A DNA stretch of 64,000 nt from Cellulomonas fimi. Lineage in GTDB: Bacteria; Actinomycetota; Actinomycetes; Actinomycetales; Cellulomonadaceae. Both the position numbers and the translations under genes were made by a program. Below the pieces are notes generated by a model. The model did not search any database. It worked only from the letters and a program-made list of their open reading frames with translations, and was not told the origin of the DNA. Location: contig NZ_CP110680.1 of NCBI RefSeq assembly GCF_028583725.1, forward strand, positions 1,674,001 to 1,738,000, read 5' to 3'. The stretch's first letter is position 1, and each line of letters opens with the position of its first letter. Positions 28,502-35,963 of the stretch are shown here, one piece after another.

Positions 28502-30187
28502 ATGAGCACCGCACCCGACGAGACGCCGGAGGGCACGGGTGCGCGCGACGACGGCGAGCGCCGCCGCGGGGGACCGTCCCCGCGCACGTGGCGCCGGGTC
28601 GCGGTCGTCGTCGCGGGGGTGCTCGTCGCCCTTGTCGTCGGGGTGACGACGGCGTCGGTCGAGCTCAGCCTCGGGCCGCACGAGGCGCGTTACGACGTGA
28701 CCACCGACGACGCGGTGACCATCGACCTCGGCCCGGTCGGGACGCTGCAGATCGACTCGCCGCTTCCCCTCACGCTCGGCCTGCGCGTCACGGTGCAGGA
28801 GATCCCCGCCGCCGTCACGGAGCTCGACCAGGCGACGACGCTCCAGGCGCTCAACGGCGACCTGCGCAGCTACCTCGCGTTCTTCTCGGCCCCGCAGGCG
28901 GCCGTCGAGGACGTCGCACGGGCGCTCGTCGCCGACGCGCTCGGGCGGGCGGCGGTCACGTTCGCCCTGCTCACGGCCGCCTGGTGGCTGGGCCGGTGGG
29001 TGCTCGGCCCGGCACGCCGCGGCGAGCTCGCGGCGACCCTGCGGCCGCACGGGCGGGCGATCGCGGGCGGGACGGTCGCCGTCGTCGTGCTCGGCACGGT
29101 CCTCACCGCCAGCGTGAGCGAGCGGGACCAGCCCGACGCGTCGCGGCCCGCGTCGGCGGTCTTCGACGACACGCCGCTGGAGGGCGCCCGTGTCACGGGG
29201 CGGCTCGGCGGCGTCATCGACACGTACGGCGGGTACGTCGTCGACGCCTACCGGGAGAACCAGGCGTTCTACGCGCGGGCGCGGACGGCGCTCGACGACG
29301 CGTGGGACGCGACGCAGCCGGTGCTCGACGCACAGGACGCGCGCGCGCCCCTCACGGCGAGCCCGACGCCGTCGGGGGACGCGGACGGGGCCGACGAGGC
29401 GGAGGAGCCCGTGGTGCTCGTCGTCGTCTCCGACCTGCACTGCAACGTCGGGATGGCGCCGCTGATCGCGACGGTCGTGGAGCGTTCCGGGGCGGACGTC
29501 CTGCTCGACGCGGGCGACACGACCATGAACGGGACGGGGGTCGAGCAGTACTGCGTCACGACGTTCGCGCGCGCGGTCCCGGACGGCGTCGAGCTCGTGA
29601 CCTCACCCGGCAACCACGACTCTGCGGAGACGTCGGCGGTGTACGCGCGCAGCGGCGCGCGCGTGCTCGACGGCTCGGTGGTCGAGGTCGACGGCGTGCG
29701 GATCCTGGGCGACCACGACCCGGCGCAGACACGGGTCGGGACGGGGACGACGGCGGGCGAGGAGTCGGCGCAGGACGTCGCGGAGCGGCTCACGCAGACG
29801 GCGTGCGACGACGAGGACGGCGTGGACCTGCTGCTGATCCACACGCCGCGCGTGGGCACCCCGGTGCTGACCAGCGGCTGCGTGCCCGCGCAGGTCTCGG
29901 GTCACATGCACCAGCGCATGGGCCCGGCGGTGGTCGGCCAGGGCGTCCAGTACGTGAGCTCGAGCACGGCGGGCGCGACGCTCGGCCAGCCGACGGTCGG
30001 ACCGCTCAACGGCACGGCGGAGATGACGGTCCTGCGGTGGGACCCGGGCACGCGCCGCGTCGTCGACTACCAGCTCGTGCAGGTCCGGCCCGACGGTTCC
30101 GCGTCGGTGAGCCCGTGGTTGCAGTGGCCGACGCCCGCGCCCACGCCGATGCCGCGCGGCGGCGCGAATCACCCTTCACCGATGTGA
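28502..30187 (+). CDS. Membrane-anchored metallophosphoesterase
   Basis: A 561-residue protein. A cytoplasmic Arg-rich start precedes a helix at about residues 33-52; two further helices lie at about 155-172 and 186-206. The C-terminal catalytic domain shows the calcineurin-like phosphoesterase motifs in order: DLHCN (Asp311, His313), DAGDTT, SPGNHDS (Asn371, His372), LIHTPR and SGHMHQRMG. The first soluble part, between helices one and two, may be extracytoplasmic. Substrate unknown; similar proteins hydrolyse phosphodiesters or pyrophosphate lipids. It is divergent from the SRPBCC gene and leaderless. Confidence 0.87.
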   Translation: MSTAPDETPEGTGARDDGERRRGGPSPRTWRRVAVVVAGVLVALVVGVTTASVELSLGPHEARYDVTTDDAVTIDLGPVGTLQIDSPLPLTLGLRVTVQEIPAAVTELDQATTLQALNGDLRSYLAFFSAPQAAVEDVARALVADALGRAAVTFALLTAAWWLGRWVLGPARRGELAATLRPHGRAIAGGTVAVVVLGTVLTASVSERDQPDASRPASAVFDDTPLEGARVTGRLGGVIDTYGGYVVDAYRENQAFYARARTALDDAWDATQPVLDAQDARAPLTASPTPSGDADGADEAEEPVVLVVVSDLHCNVGMAPLIATVVERSGADVLLDAGDTTMNGTGVEQYCVTTFARAVPDGVELVTSPGNHDSAETSAVYARSGARVLDGSVVEVDGVRILGDHDPAQTRVGTGTTAGEESAQDVAERLTQTACDDEDGVDLLLIHTPRVGTPVLTSGCVPAQVSGHMHQRMGPAVVGQGVQYVSSSTAGATLGQPTVGPLNGTAEMTVLRWDPGTRRVVDYQLVQVRPDGSASVSPWLQWPTPAPTPMPRGGANHPSPM

Positions 30188-30204
30188 CCGACGTCACTTA
30201 GGGT
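30175..30204 (+). promoter_or_regulatory. Promoter of the lectin-peptidase gene with an embedded CRP-like site
   Basis: TTCACC (30175-30180) and TAGGGT (30199-30204) are 18 bp apart. Between them lies TGTGA-CCGACG-TCACT (30183-30198), nine of ten positions of the TGTGA-N6-TCACA half-sites used by CRP/GlxR regulators. A factor bound between -35 and -10 would repress. The leader runs about 75 bases to the GTG at 30283. Confidence 0.5.
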
Positions 30205-30282
30205 GGGGATCGCGAGTGGGGCCATGGTCGTGGCACACCGCCTCCCCTCGCACCAGCCGAACGTGCGCTGAGGGGGGAAGGC

Positions 30283-31839
30283 GTGGGAGAGCAGGTGGGT
30301 GCCGCACCGGCGCGGACCCGAGGCCGTCGGGCGGCGGCCGTCGTCGCCGCCGTGCTCGCGGTCGTCGCGTCGGTGCTGCTCGGCGCGGTGCCGGCGGACG
30401 CCGCGTCCGGCCAGGACAGGCTCCTCGCGGGCGAGACGCTCGAGCCCGGCCACGGGCTCGTGTCGGCCGACGGGACGCAGACGCTCGTGGTCCAGCCCGA
30501 CGGCGACCTCGGCCTGTACGACGCCGAGGGCGTGCCCCGCTGGACGGCCGGCGCGACGGTGCCGGGCGCGCGGCTGACGGTCACCGCGGAGGGCGACGTC
30601 GTCCTCGTGGCACCCGACGGCGCGACCGCGTGGAGCACCGGGACGGCCGGTGCGGCGGGCGCGGCGCTCGTCGTGCGCGACGACGGGGACCTCGTCGTCG
30701 AGGCGCCCGACGGCTCCGTCGTCTGGGAGTCCGGCACGGCCGCGCTGCCGTCGATCCTCACGCCCGGCGGCGAGCTCGGACCCGGCGAGGCGCTCACGTC
30801 GCCCGACGGCCGGCACACGCTCCAGGTCCTCGACGACGGCGACGTCGTGCTGCTCGGGCCCGACGCGTCGACGCGGTGGTCCGCCGGCACGCACGAGCCG
30901 GGCTCGTCGCTCGTGCTGCGCGAGGACGGCAACCTCGTCGTCGCCGACCCGGACGGCCGCCGGTGGTGGCGCAGCCGCACCGCGGGGCACCCGGGCGCGA
31001 CGCTCGTCGTGCAGGACGACGGCGACGTCGTGCTGTGGGACCCGGACGGCACGCCGCTGTGGTCGTCGCAGACGGCGATCGGGCCGGCGCGGCTCGACGC
31101 CGGGGCGCCGCTCGCGACCGGCCAGGACCTCGGGTCGCCGGACGGGCGGCTGCGGCTGCGGCTCGACGAGTCGGCGCTCGCGCTCACCTACGACGGGCGC
31201 GTGGTGTGGTCGGCGCCCACGGCGACCGGGCCGGGCGCGCGGCTGCTCGTCCAGGACGACGGGAACCTCGTGCTGTCCGGCGCGGACGGGACGCCGCTGT
31301 GGTCGACGGCCACCGCGGGCGGTCCGGGGTCGTCCCTGCGTCTCGAGGACGGGGCGGTCCTGCTGCTCGCGGCGACGGGCCAGGAGCTGTGGCGCGTCGA
31401 CGTCCCCGCCGAGCTGCTCGTGCGCCGCGCGGAGCTGGCCACCGACTGCACCACGGTCGACGCGCCGGTCGCGGAGACGGACACGGTCGTCACGACGACC
31501 GGCGTGCGCGTGCACCCGTGCCTCGCGGCCGCGGTCGACGAGCTGATCCTCGCGGCGCGGGCCGACGGCATCGACCTGCACGCGTGGGGCTGGCGCAGCG
31601 GGGAGCAGCAGATCGCGCTGCGGGCGAAGAACTGCGGGGCGTCGGGCGTGTGCTACCCGCCGACCGCGCCGCCGGGGACGTCGCGGCACGAGCGCGGGCT
31701 CGCGCTCGACTTCACGGTCGGCGGCGGCGTCGTGCAGCGCGGGTCCGCCGCGCACCTGTGGCTGATCGAGCACGCGCCGGCGGCCGGGCTGGAGAACCTG
31801 CCGAGCGAGGCGTGGCACTGGAGCGTCGACGGGTGGTGA
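30283..31839 (+). CDS. Secreted bulb-lectin-domain protein with C-terminal VanY-type D-Ala-D-Ala carboxypeptidase
   Basis: A 518-residue exported protein: signal peptide with cleavage after about ADAAS (residue 41), then three D-mannose-binding bulb-type lectin modules of about 100 residues each, marked by repeated LVVQ/LVLR-x-DGD/N-LVVx tracts (for example LVLREDGNLVVA, LVVQDDGDVVLW, LLVQDDGNLVLS). From about residue 390 a peptidase M15B domain shows SRHERGLALDF (zinc His469 and Asp476) and EAWHW (Glu509, zinc His512). It should bind mannosylated wall polymers and trim peptidoglycan stem peptides. GGGGGGAAGGC precedes the GTG. Confidence 0.87.
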   Translation: MGEQVGAAPARTRGRRAAAVVAAVLAVVASVLLGAVPADAASGQDRLLAGETLEPGHGLVSADGTQTLVVQPDGDLGLYDAEGVPRWTAGATVPGARLTVTAEGDVVLVAPDGATAWSTGTAGAAGAALVVRDDGDLVVEAPDGSVVWESGTAALPSILTPGGELGPGEALTSPDGRHTLQVLDDGDVVLLGPDASTRWSAGTHEPGSSLVLREDGNLVVADPDGRRWWRSRTAGHPGATLVVQDDGDVVLWDPDGTPLWSSQTAIGPARLDAGAPLATGQDLGSPDGRLRLRLDESALALTYDGRVVWSAPTATGPGARLLVQDDGNLVLSGADGTPLWSTATAGGPGSSLRLEDGAVLLLAATGQELWRVDVPAELLVRRAELATDCTTVDAPVAETDTVVTTTGVRVHPCLAAAVDELILAARADGIDLHAWGWRSGEQQIALRAKNCGASGVCYPPTAPPGTSRHERGLALDFTVGGGVVQRGSAAHLWLIEHAPAAGLENLPSEAWHWSVDGW

Positions 31840-31866
31840 CGGCGCGGGCGCGCGCGCCGCGCGCCC

Positions 31867-31872
31867 TACGCT
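31867..31872 (+). promoter_or_regulatory. -10 box for the leaderless MntR-type gene
   Basis: TACGCT ends seven bases before the GTG at 31880; no ribosome-binding site is present. Confidence 0.55.
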
Positions 31873-31879
31873 GGTCGCC

Positions 31880-32569
31880 GTGAGCAGCCAGCCGACGCCC
31901 CCGTTGACCGCGGTGACGCAGGACTACCTCAAGGTGGTGTGGTCGGCGCAGGAGTGGTCGACGCAGCCGGTCACGACCAAGATGCTCGCCGCGCGCCTGG
32001 GCGTCGGGGCGTCCACCGTGTCGGAGACCGTGCGCCGCCTCGCCGACACGGGGTACCTGACGCACCAGCCCTACGGCGCCGTCGAGCTCACGGCCGAGGG
32101 TCGGCGGCACGCGCTCGCGATGGTGCGCCGGCACCGGCTCGTCGAGACGTTCCTCGTCGAGGTGCTGGGCTACGGCTGGGACGAGGTCCACGACGAGGCC
32201 GAGGTGCTCGAGCACGCGGTGTCCGACCTGTTCGTCGAGCGCATCGACGCGCAGCTCGGCCACCCGCGCCGCGACCCGCACGGCGACCCGATCCCCGGTC
32301 CCGACGGGTCGCTCGACACGCCCGAGGCGCGCGTGCTGTGGGAGGCCGAGCCCGGCCGGTGGGCCGTGGCGCGCATCTCCGACGCCGACCCCGAGCTGTT
32401 GCGCTACGTCGAGTCCGTCGGGCTCGTGCTCGACGCGCCCGTCGAGGTCGTCGAGCGGCGGACGGTCGCGGGCGTCGTCTCCGTCCGGGCGGGCGAGGGG
32501 CCCGACGCGGGCGGCGTCGACCTCGGGGAGGTCGCGGCCCGGGCGATCTGGCTGGTCGCGCAGTCCTGA
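31880..32569 (+). CDS. Metal-dependent DtxR/MntR family transcriptional regulator
   Basis: A 229-residue regulator with an N-terminal winged helix (LTAVTQDYLKVVWSAQEW ... MLAARLGVGASTVSETVRRLADTGYL) and a dimerisation/metal domain (HRLVETFLVEVLGYGWDEVHDEAEVLEHAVSD) that supplies the His/Glu/Asp ligands of MntR-type sensors. The C-terminal 75 residues may be an SH3/FeoA-like domain. It would repress manganese or iron uptake genes when metal is plentiful. No metal transporter lies in the window, so targets are elsewhere. Leaderless. Confidence 0.9.
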   Translation: MSSQPTPPLTAVTQDYLKVVWSAQEWSTQPVTTKMLAARLGVGASTVSETVRRLADTGYLTHQPYGAVELTAEGRRHALAMVRRHRLVETFLVEVLGYGWDEVHDEAEVLEHAVSDLFVERIDAQLGHPRRDPHGDPIPGPDGSLDTPEARVLWEAEPGRWAVARISDADPELLRYVESVGLVLDAPVEVVERRTVAGVVSVRAGEGPDAGGVDLGEVAARAIWLVAQS

Positions 32570-32704
32570 CCCGCCGGCGGTCCACCGCCGTGGCGCGCGG
32601 ACGGTGACGCGCCGCACGGGTGTGCGGGCGGCGCCGTCGGCCGGCGGTGACGTAGGCTCGGAGCACATCCCGGAGCTGACGACGGCGTGACTCCGCCCCT
32701 GTGT

Positions 32705-32716
32705 CGAATCGATTCG
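32705..32716. promoter_or_regulatory. Perfect palindrome CGAATCGATTCG upstream of the MFS gene
   Basis: A 12-bp perfect palindrome centred on CG lies 14 bp before the start codon in the short leader of the exporter gene. The form resembles LacI- or TetR-family operators. The cognate regulator is not identifiable here. Confidence 0.45.
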
Positions 32717-32730
32717 TTCGGAGGACCGCC

Positions 32731-33990
32731 GTGGTTCTGACGCCCGCGCGCACCCGCGCCGCGCTGCTCGCGCTCGCGCTCGGCGGCTTCGGCATCGGGA
32801 CCACCGAGTTCGCGACGATGGGGCTGCTGCCCGAGATCGCCGCGGACCTCGGCGTCTCCATCCCGACCGCGGGCCACGCGATCACCGCCTACGCGCTCGG
32901 GGTCGTCGCGGGCGCGCCCGTCCTCGCCGCGCTCGGCGCACGTGCGGACCGGCGCCGCCTGCTGCTCGTCCTCATGGTCGCGTTCACGGTCGGCAACGTG
33001 CTGTCCGCGTTCGCGCCGACCGCCGAGACGCTCGTCCTCGCCCGGTTCGTCGCGGGCCTGCCGCACGGCGCGTTCTTCGGCGTCGGCGCCGTGATGGGGA
33101 CGGCCGTGGTCGGGCCAGAGCGCCGCGGTCGCGCGGTCGCGTCGATGATGGCCGGACTCACCGTCGCGTGCGCGGTCGGCGTCCCGCTGAGCGCGGTCGT
33201 CGGCACCGCCGTCGGCTGGCGCTGGGCGTTCGTCGGCGTGGGCGTCCTCGGGATCCTCACGCTCGCGGCGCTGCGGGCCTGGACGCCGACGCTGCCGCCG
33301 CTGCCCGGCGCGACCGTCCGCACCGAGCTCGCCGCACTCCGCAACCGGCGGCTCTGGATCGCGTTCGGTGCCGGTGCCGTGGGCTTCGGCGGCATGTTCG
33401 CCGTGTACTCCTACGTCAAGCCGCTGCTCACCGAGGTGACGGGTCTCGACGTCGGCGCGGTGCCCCTGGTCCTCGCGCTGTACGGCGTCGGCATGACCGC
33501 GGGCACGCTGCTCGGCGGACGGCTCGCCGACCGGTCGGTCCTCGGGACGGTCGTCGGAGGCATGGTCGCGACGATCGTCGTGCTCGTCGCGATCGCGCTC
33601 GTCGGCGCGTACCCGGTGCCGGCCGTCGCCGCGATCGTCATGCTCGGTGTCACGTCGCAGGTGCTCGGGCTGTCGCTGCAGACGCGGCTCATGGACGTGT
33701 CGCCCGCGGCGCCGTCGCTCGGGGCCGCGCTCTGCCACTCGGCGCTCAACCTCGGCAACGCCGCCGGCGCGTTCTTCGGCGGTCTCGTGATCGCCGCCGG
33801 GCTGGGCTACCTCGCGCCCGCGTGGGTGGGCGCAGGGCTCACCGCGCTCGGCCTGCTCGTCGTGCTCACGGTCGGTCGGTCGGCACCCCCGGCCGCGCCC
33901 GCCGAGGCCGTCGCCCGCGGGACGTCAGCGCCGGCGGCGCGTGCCGAAGAGGGTGCGCGTGATCTCGCGCCCGAGCTGAGTGCCCGCTGA
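32731..33990 (+). CDS. MFS transporter (Cmx/CmlR-type drug efflux family)
   Basis: A 419-residue transporter with twelve predicted hydrophobic segments. The first helix GGFGIGTTEFATMGLLPEIA and GLPHGAFFGVGAVMG belong to the arabinose-efflux/chloramphenicol-exporter type of the major facilitator family. The GTG at 32731 is chosen because GGAGG (32720-32724) is six bases upstream; an earlier in-frame GTG at 32701 would put the palindrome inside the coding region. Its last 66 bp overlap the convergent HerA-like gene. A drug substrate is not established. Confidence 0.88.
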   Translation: MVLTPARTRAALLALALGGFGIGTTEFATMGLLPEIAADLGVSIPTAGHAITAYALGVVAGAPVLAALGARADRRRLLLVLMVAFTVGNVLSAFAPTAETLVLARFVAGLPHGAFFGVGAVMGTAVVGPERRGRAVASMMAGLTVACAVGVPLSAVVGTAVGWRWAFVGVGVLGILTLAALRAWTPTLPPLPGATVRTELAALRNRRLWIAFGAGAVGFGGMFAVYSYVKPLLTEVTGLDVGAVPLVLALYGVGMTAGTLLGGRLADRSVLGTVVGGMVATIVVLVAIALVGAYPVPAVAAIVMLGVTSQVLGLSLQTRLMDVSPAAPSLGAALCHSALNLGNAAGAFFGGLVIAAGLGYLAPAWVGAGLTALGLLVVLTVGRSAPPAAPAEAVARGTSAPAARAEEGARDLAPELSAR

Positions 33991-35823
33991 CCGCAGGAAC
34001 GAGTCGAGCGGGTCCGACGACGACCGCGACGACCGTCTCGGCGCCGGCCGCTCGCGCGCGGCCTCCCGCTCGCGGCGCGCCGCCTCCTTCTCCGCGGCGG
34101 CCCGCTCCTTCTCCGCCGCGGCCTGCTCGCGCGCGGCCGCCCGGTCGGCCTCCGCGCGCTCCAGCCGCGCGGTCAGCAGCTCGGCCGCCGACTCCCGGTC
34201 GACCGTGACCCCGTACCGGGTCGCCGCGGGAGACGCCGCGACGAGGCTCGCGACCGTCGACCCGGGGGCCGCGTCCATCGACGCGCGCGGTGCGAGCAGC
34301 CGCGTCCACGCCACGGGTGTCGGCGCGCCGCGCTCGCCCAGCACGGTGACGACCGCCTCGCCCGTCGCGAGGTCCTGCAGGACGCGCTCCAGGTCGTACG
34401 TCGACGTCGGGTAGGTGCGCGCGGCGGCCCGCAACGCCTTCGCGTCGTCCGGGGTGAACGCGCGCAGCGCGTGCTGCACGCGGCTGCCGAGCTGGCCGAG
34501 CACGTCGGGCGGGACGTCCTTCGGGCTCTGCGTCACGAAGACGATCCCCACGCCCTTGGACCGGATGAGCCGCACCGTCCGCACGACCTGCGCGAGGAAG
34601 TCGTCGGACGCGTCGGCGAACAGCAGGTGCGCCTCGTCGAAGAAGAACACCAGGCGCGGCTTCTCGGGGTCGCCCACCTCCGGCAGCACCTCGAACAGCT
34701 CCGCCAGCAGCCACATGAGGAACGTCGAGAATAGCGCCGGGCGGTCCTGCACGCCCGGCAGCTCGAGCGCCGACACCACGCCCCGCCCGTCGGCGGCGGT
34801 CCGCAGCAGGTCCTCGACCTCGAACGCGGGCTCGCCGAAGAACGCGTCGGCGCCCTGCCCCTGCAGCGCGACGATCTCCCGCAGGATCACGCCGGCCGTC
34901 GCCTTCGACAGCCCGCCGATGCCCTCGAGCTCCGCCTTCCCGTCCTCCGACGTCAGCCACTGCAGCGCGGCGCGCAGGTCCGCCAGGTCGAGCAGCGCGA
35001 GCCCCTGCTGGTCCGCCCAGTGGAAGACGAGCCCCAGGCTCGACTCCTGCGTCGCGTTGAGCCCGAGCACCTTCGCCAGCAGCAGCGGCCCGAAGTCCGT
35101 CACGGTCGTCCGGACCGGGACCCCCTGCCCGAGGCCGCCCAGCGCGTACAGCTCGACCGGGAACGACGCCGGCGACCAGTCCTGGCCCAGCGCGCGCGTC
35201 CGCTCCGTCAGCCGGTCGGACGCCGCGCCCGCGACCGCGAGGCCCGTCAGGTCGCCCTTGACGTCGGCGACGAACGTCGGGACGCCCGCCGACGACAGCT
35301 GCTCGGCCATGAGCTGCAGCGTGCGCGTCTTGCCCGTGCCCGTGGCACCCGCGACGAGCGCGTGCCGGTTCAGCAGCCCCAGGGGCACGCCGACGCGCGC
35401 CGACGGCACCGGGGTGCCGTTCTCGACGAGCACGCCGAGGTCGAGCGTCGGCCCCGTGAACGTGTAGCCCTCGCGGACCGCGCGCACGCGTTCCGGCTCC
35501 GTGTCCGGCTCGACGTCCGGCGGTGCGGCGGGACCGGGACCGGCCGCGGGGGTCGCGTCCGCCGTGTCGACGCCCACCGGTGACGCGTCCGGTGGGCGAG
35601 CGTCCGTGGGCGCCGCGGCCGTCGCGGTCGGAGGGGCGGCCGGTGGGGTCGTCGTCGTCCCGGGGCCCTGACCGGCCGCGGCGCGCAGCGCGGCGACCTC
35701 GGCCTCCAACGCCTGCGCCTCGGCGCGTGCGGCCGCCGCCTCGAGCCGTGCCGCCTCCGCGGCCGCGCGGGCGGCCTCCGCCTCGACCGCGGCGAGCCGC
35801 GCGACGTCCGGGGTGTCGCCCAT
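33925..35823 (-). CDS. HerA-like helicase/ATPase, DUF853 family
   Basis: A 632-residue P-loop ATPase. The N-terminus is an Ala/Glu-rich coiled coil (about residues 8-50), then a Pro/Ala linker, then the FtsK/HerA-like core with Walker A GATGTGKT, Walker B VFFFDEAH and the sensor VFVTQSPKDVP. A second Ala/Glu/Arg coiled coil and a basic C-terminus follow. The family (E. coli YjgR) is conserved but of unclear function, probably DNA handling. The ATG at 35823 follows the box TACGAT at leaderless spacing. No NurA-like nuclease is adjacent. Confidence 0.87.
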   Translation of the reverse strand: MGDTPDVARLAAVEAEAARAAAEAARLEAAAARAEAQALEAEVAALRAAAGQGPGTTTTPPAAPPTATAAAPTDARPPDASPVGVDTADATPAAGPGPAAPPDVEPDTEPERVRAVREGYTFTGPTLDLGVLVENGTPVPSARVGVPLGLLNRHALVAGATGTGKTRTLQLMAEQLSSAGVPTFVADVKGDLTGLAVAGAASDRLTERTRALGQDWSPASFPVELYALGGLGQGVPVRTTVTDFGPLLLAKVLGLNATQESSLGLVFHWADQQGLALLDLADLRAALQWLTSEDGKAELEGIGGLSKATAGVILREIVALQGQGADAFFGEPAFEVEDLLRTAADGRGVVSALELPGVQDRPALFSTFLMWLLAELFEVLPEVGDPEKPRLVFFFDEAHLLFADASDDFLAQVVRTVRLIRSKGVGIVFVTQSPKDVPPDVLGQLGSRVQHALRAFTPDDAKALRAAARTYPTSTYDLERVLQDLATGEAVVTVLGERGAPTPVAWTRLLAPRASMDAAPGSTVASLVAASPAATRYGVTVDRESAAELLTARLERAEADRAAAREQAAAEKERAAAEKEAARREREAARERPAPRRSSRSSSDPLDSFLRSAGTQLGREITRTLFGTRRRR

Positions 35824-35829
35824 GGCGCG

Positions 35830-35835
35830 ATCGTA
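35830..35835 (-). promoter_or_regulatory. -10 box for the leaderless HerA-like gene
   Basis: TACGAT on the minus strand, six bases before the ATG at 35823. It is divergent from the leuS promoter about 120 bp away. Confidence 0.5.
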
Positions 35836-35951
35836 GGAGCGGCACCGTCGCGCCGCAGGCGGAGGAAGGTCGCGGCAGGCGCCCTCGGGGCCGGTCGGCA
35901 CGCGCCGGGCACCCGGGTGACCGGTGTGTGCGGGGCCGACGGGCGCGTCGG

Positions 35952-35957
35952 TAAACT
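35952..35957 (+). promoter_or_regulatory. -10 box for leaderless leuS
   Basis: TAAACT ends six bases before the GTG at 35964. There is no T-box or attenuator between it and the gene. Confidence 0.6.
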
Positions 35958-35963
35958 CCTCGG

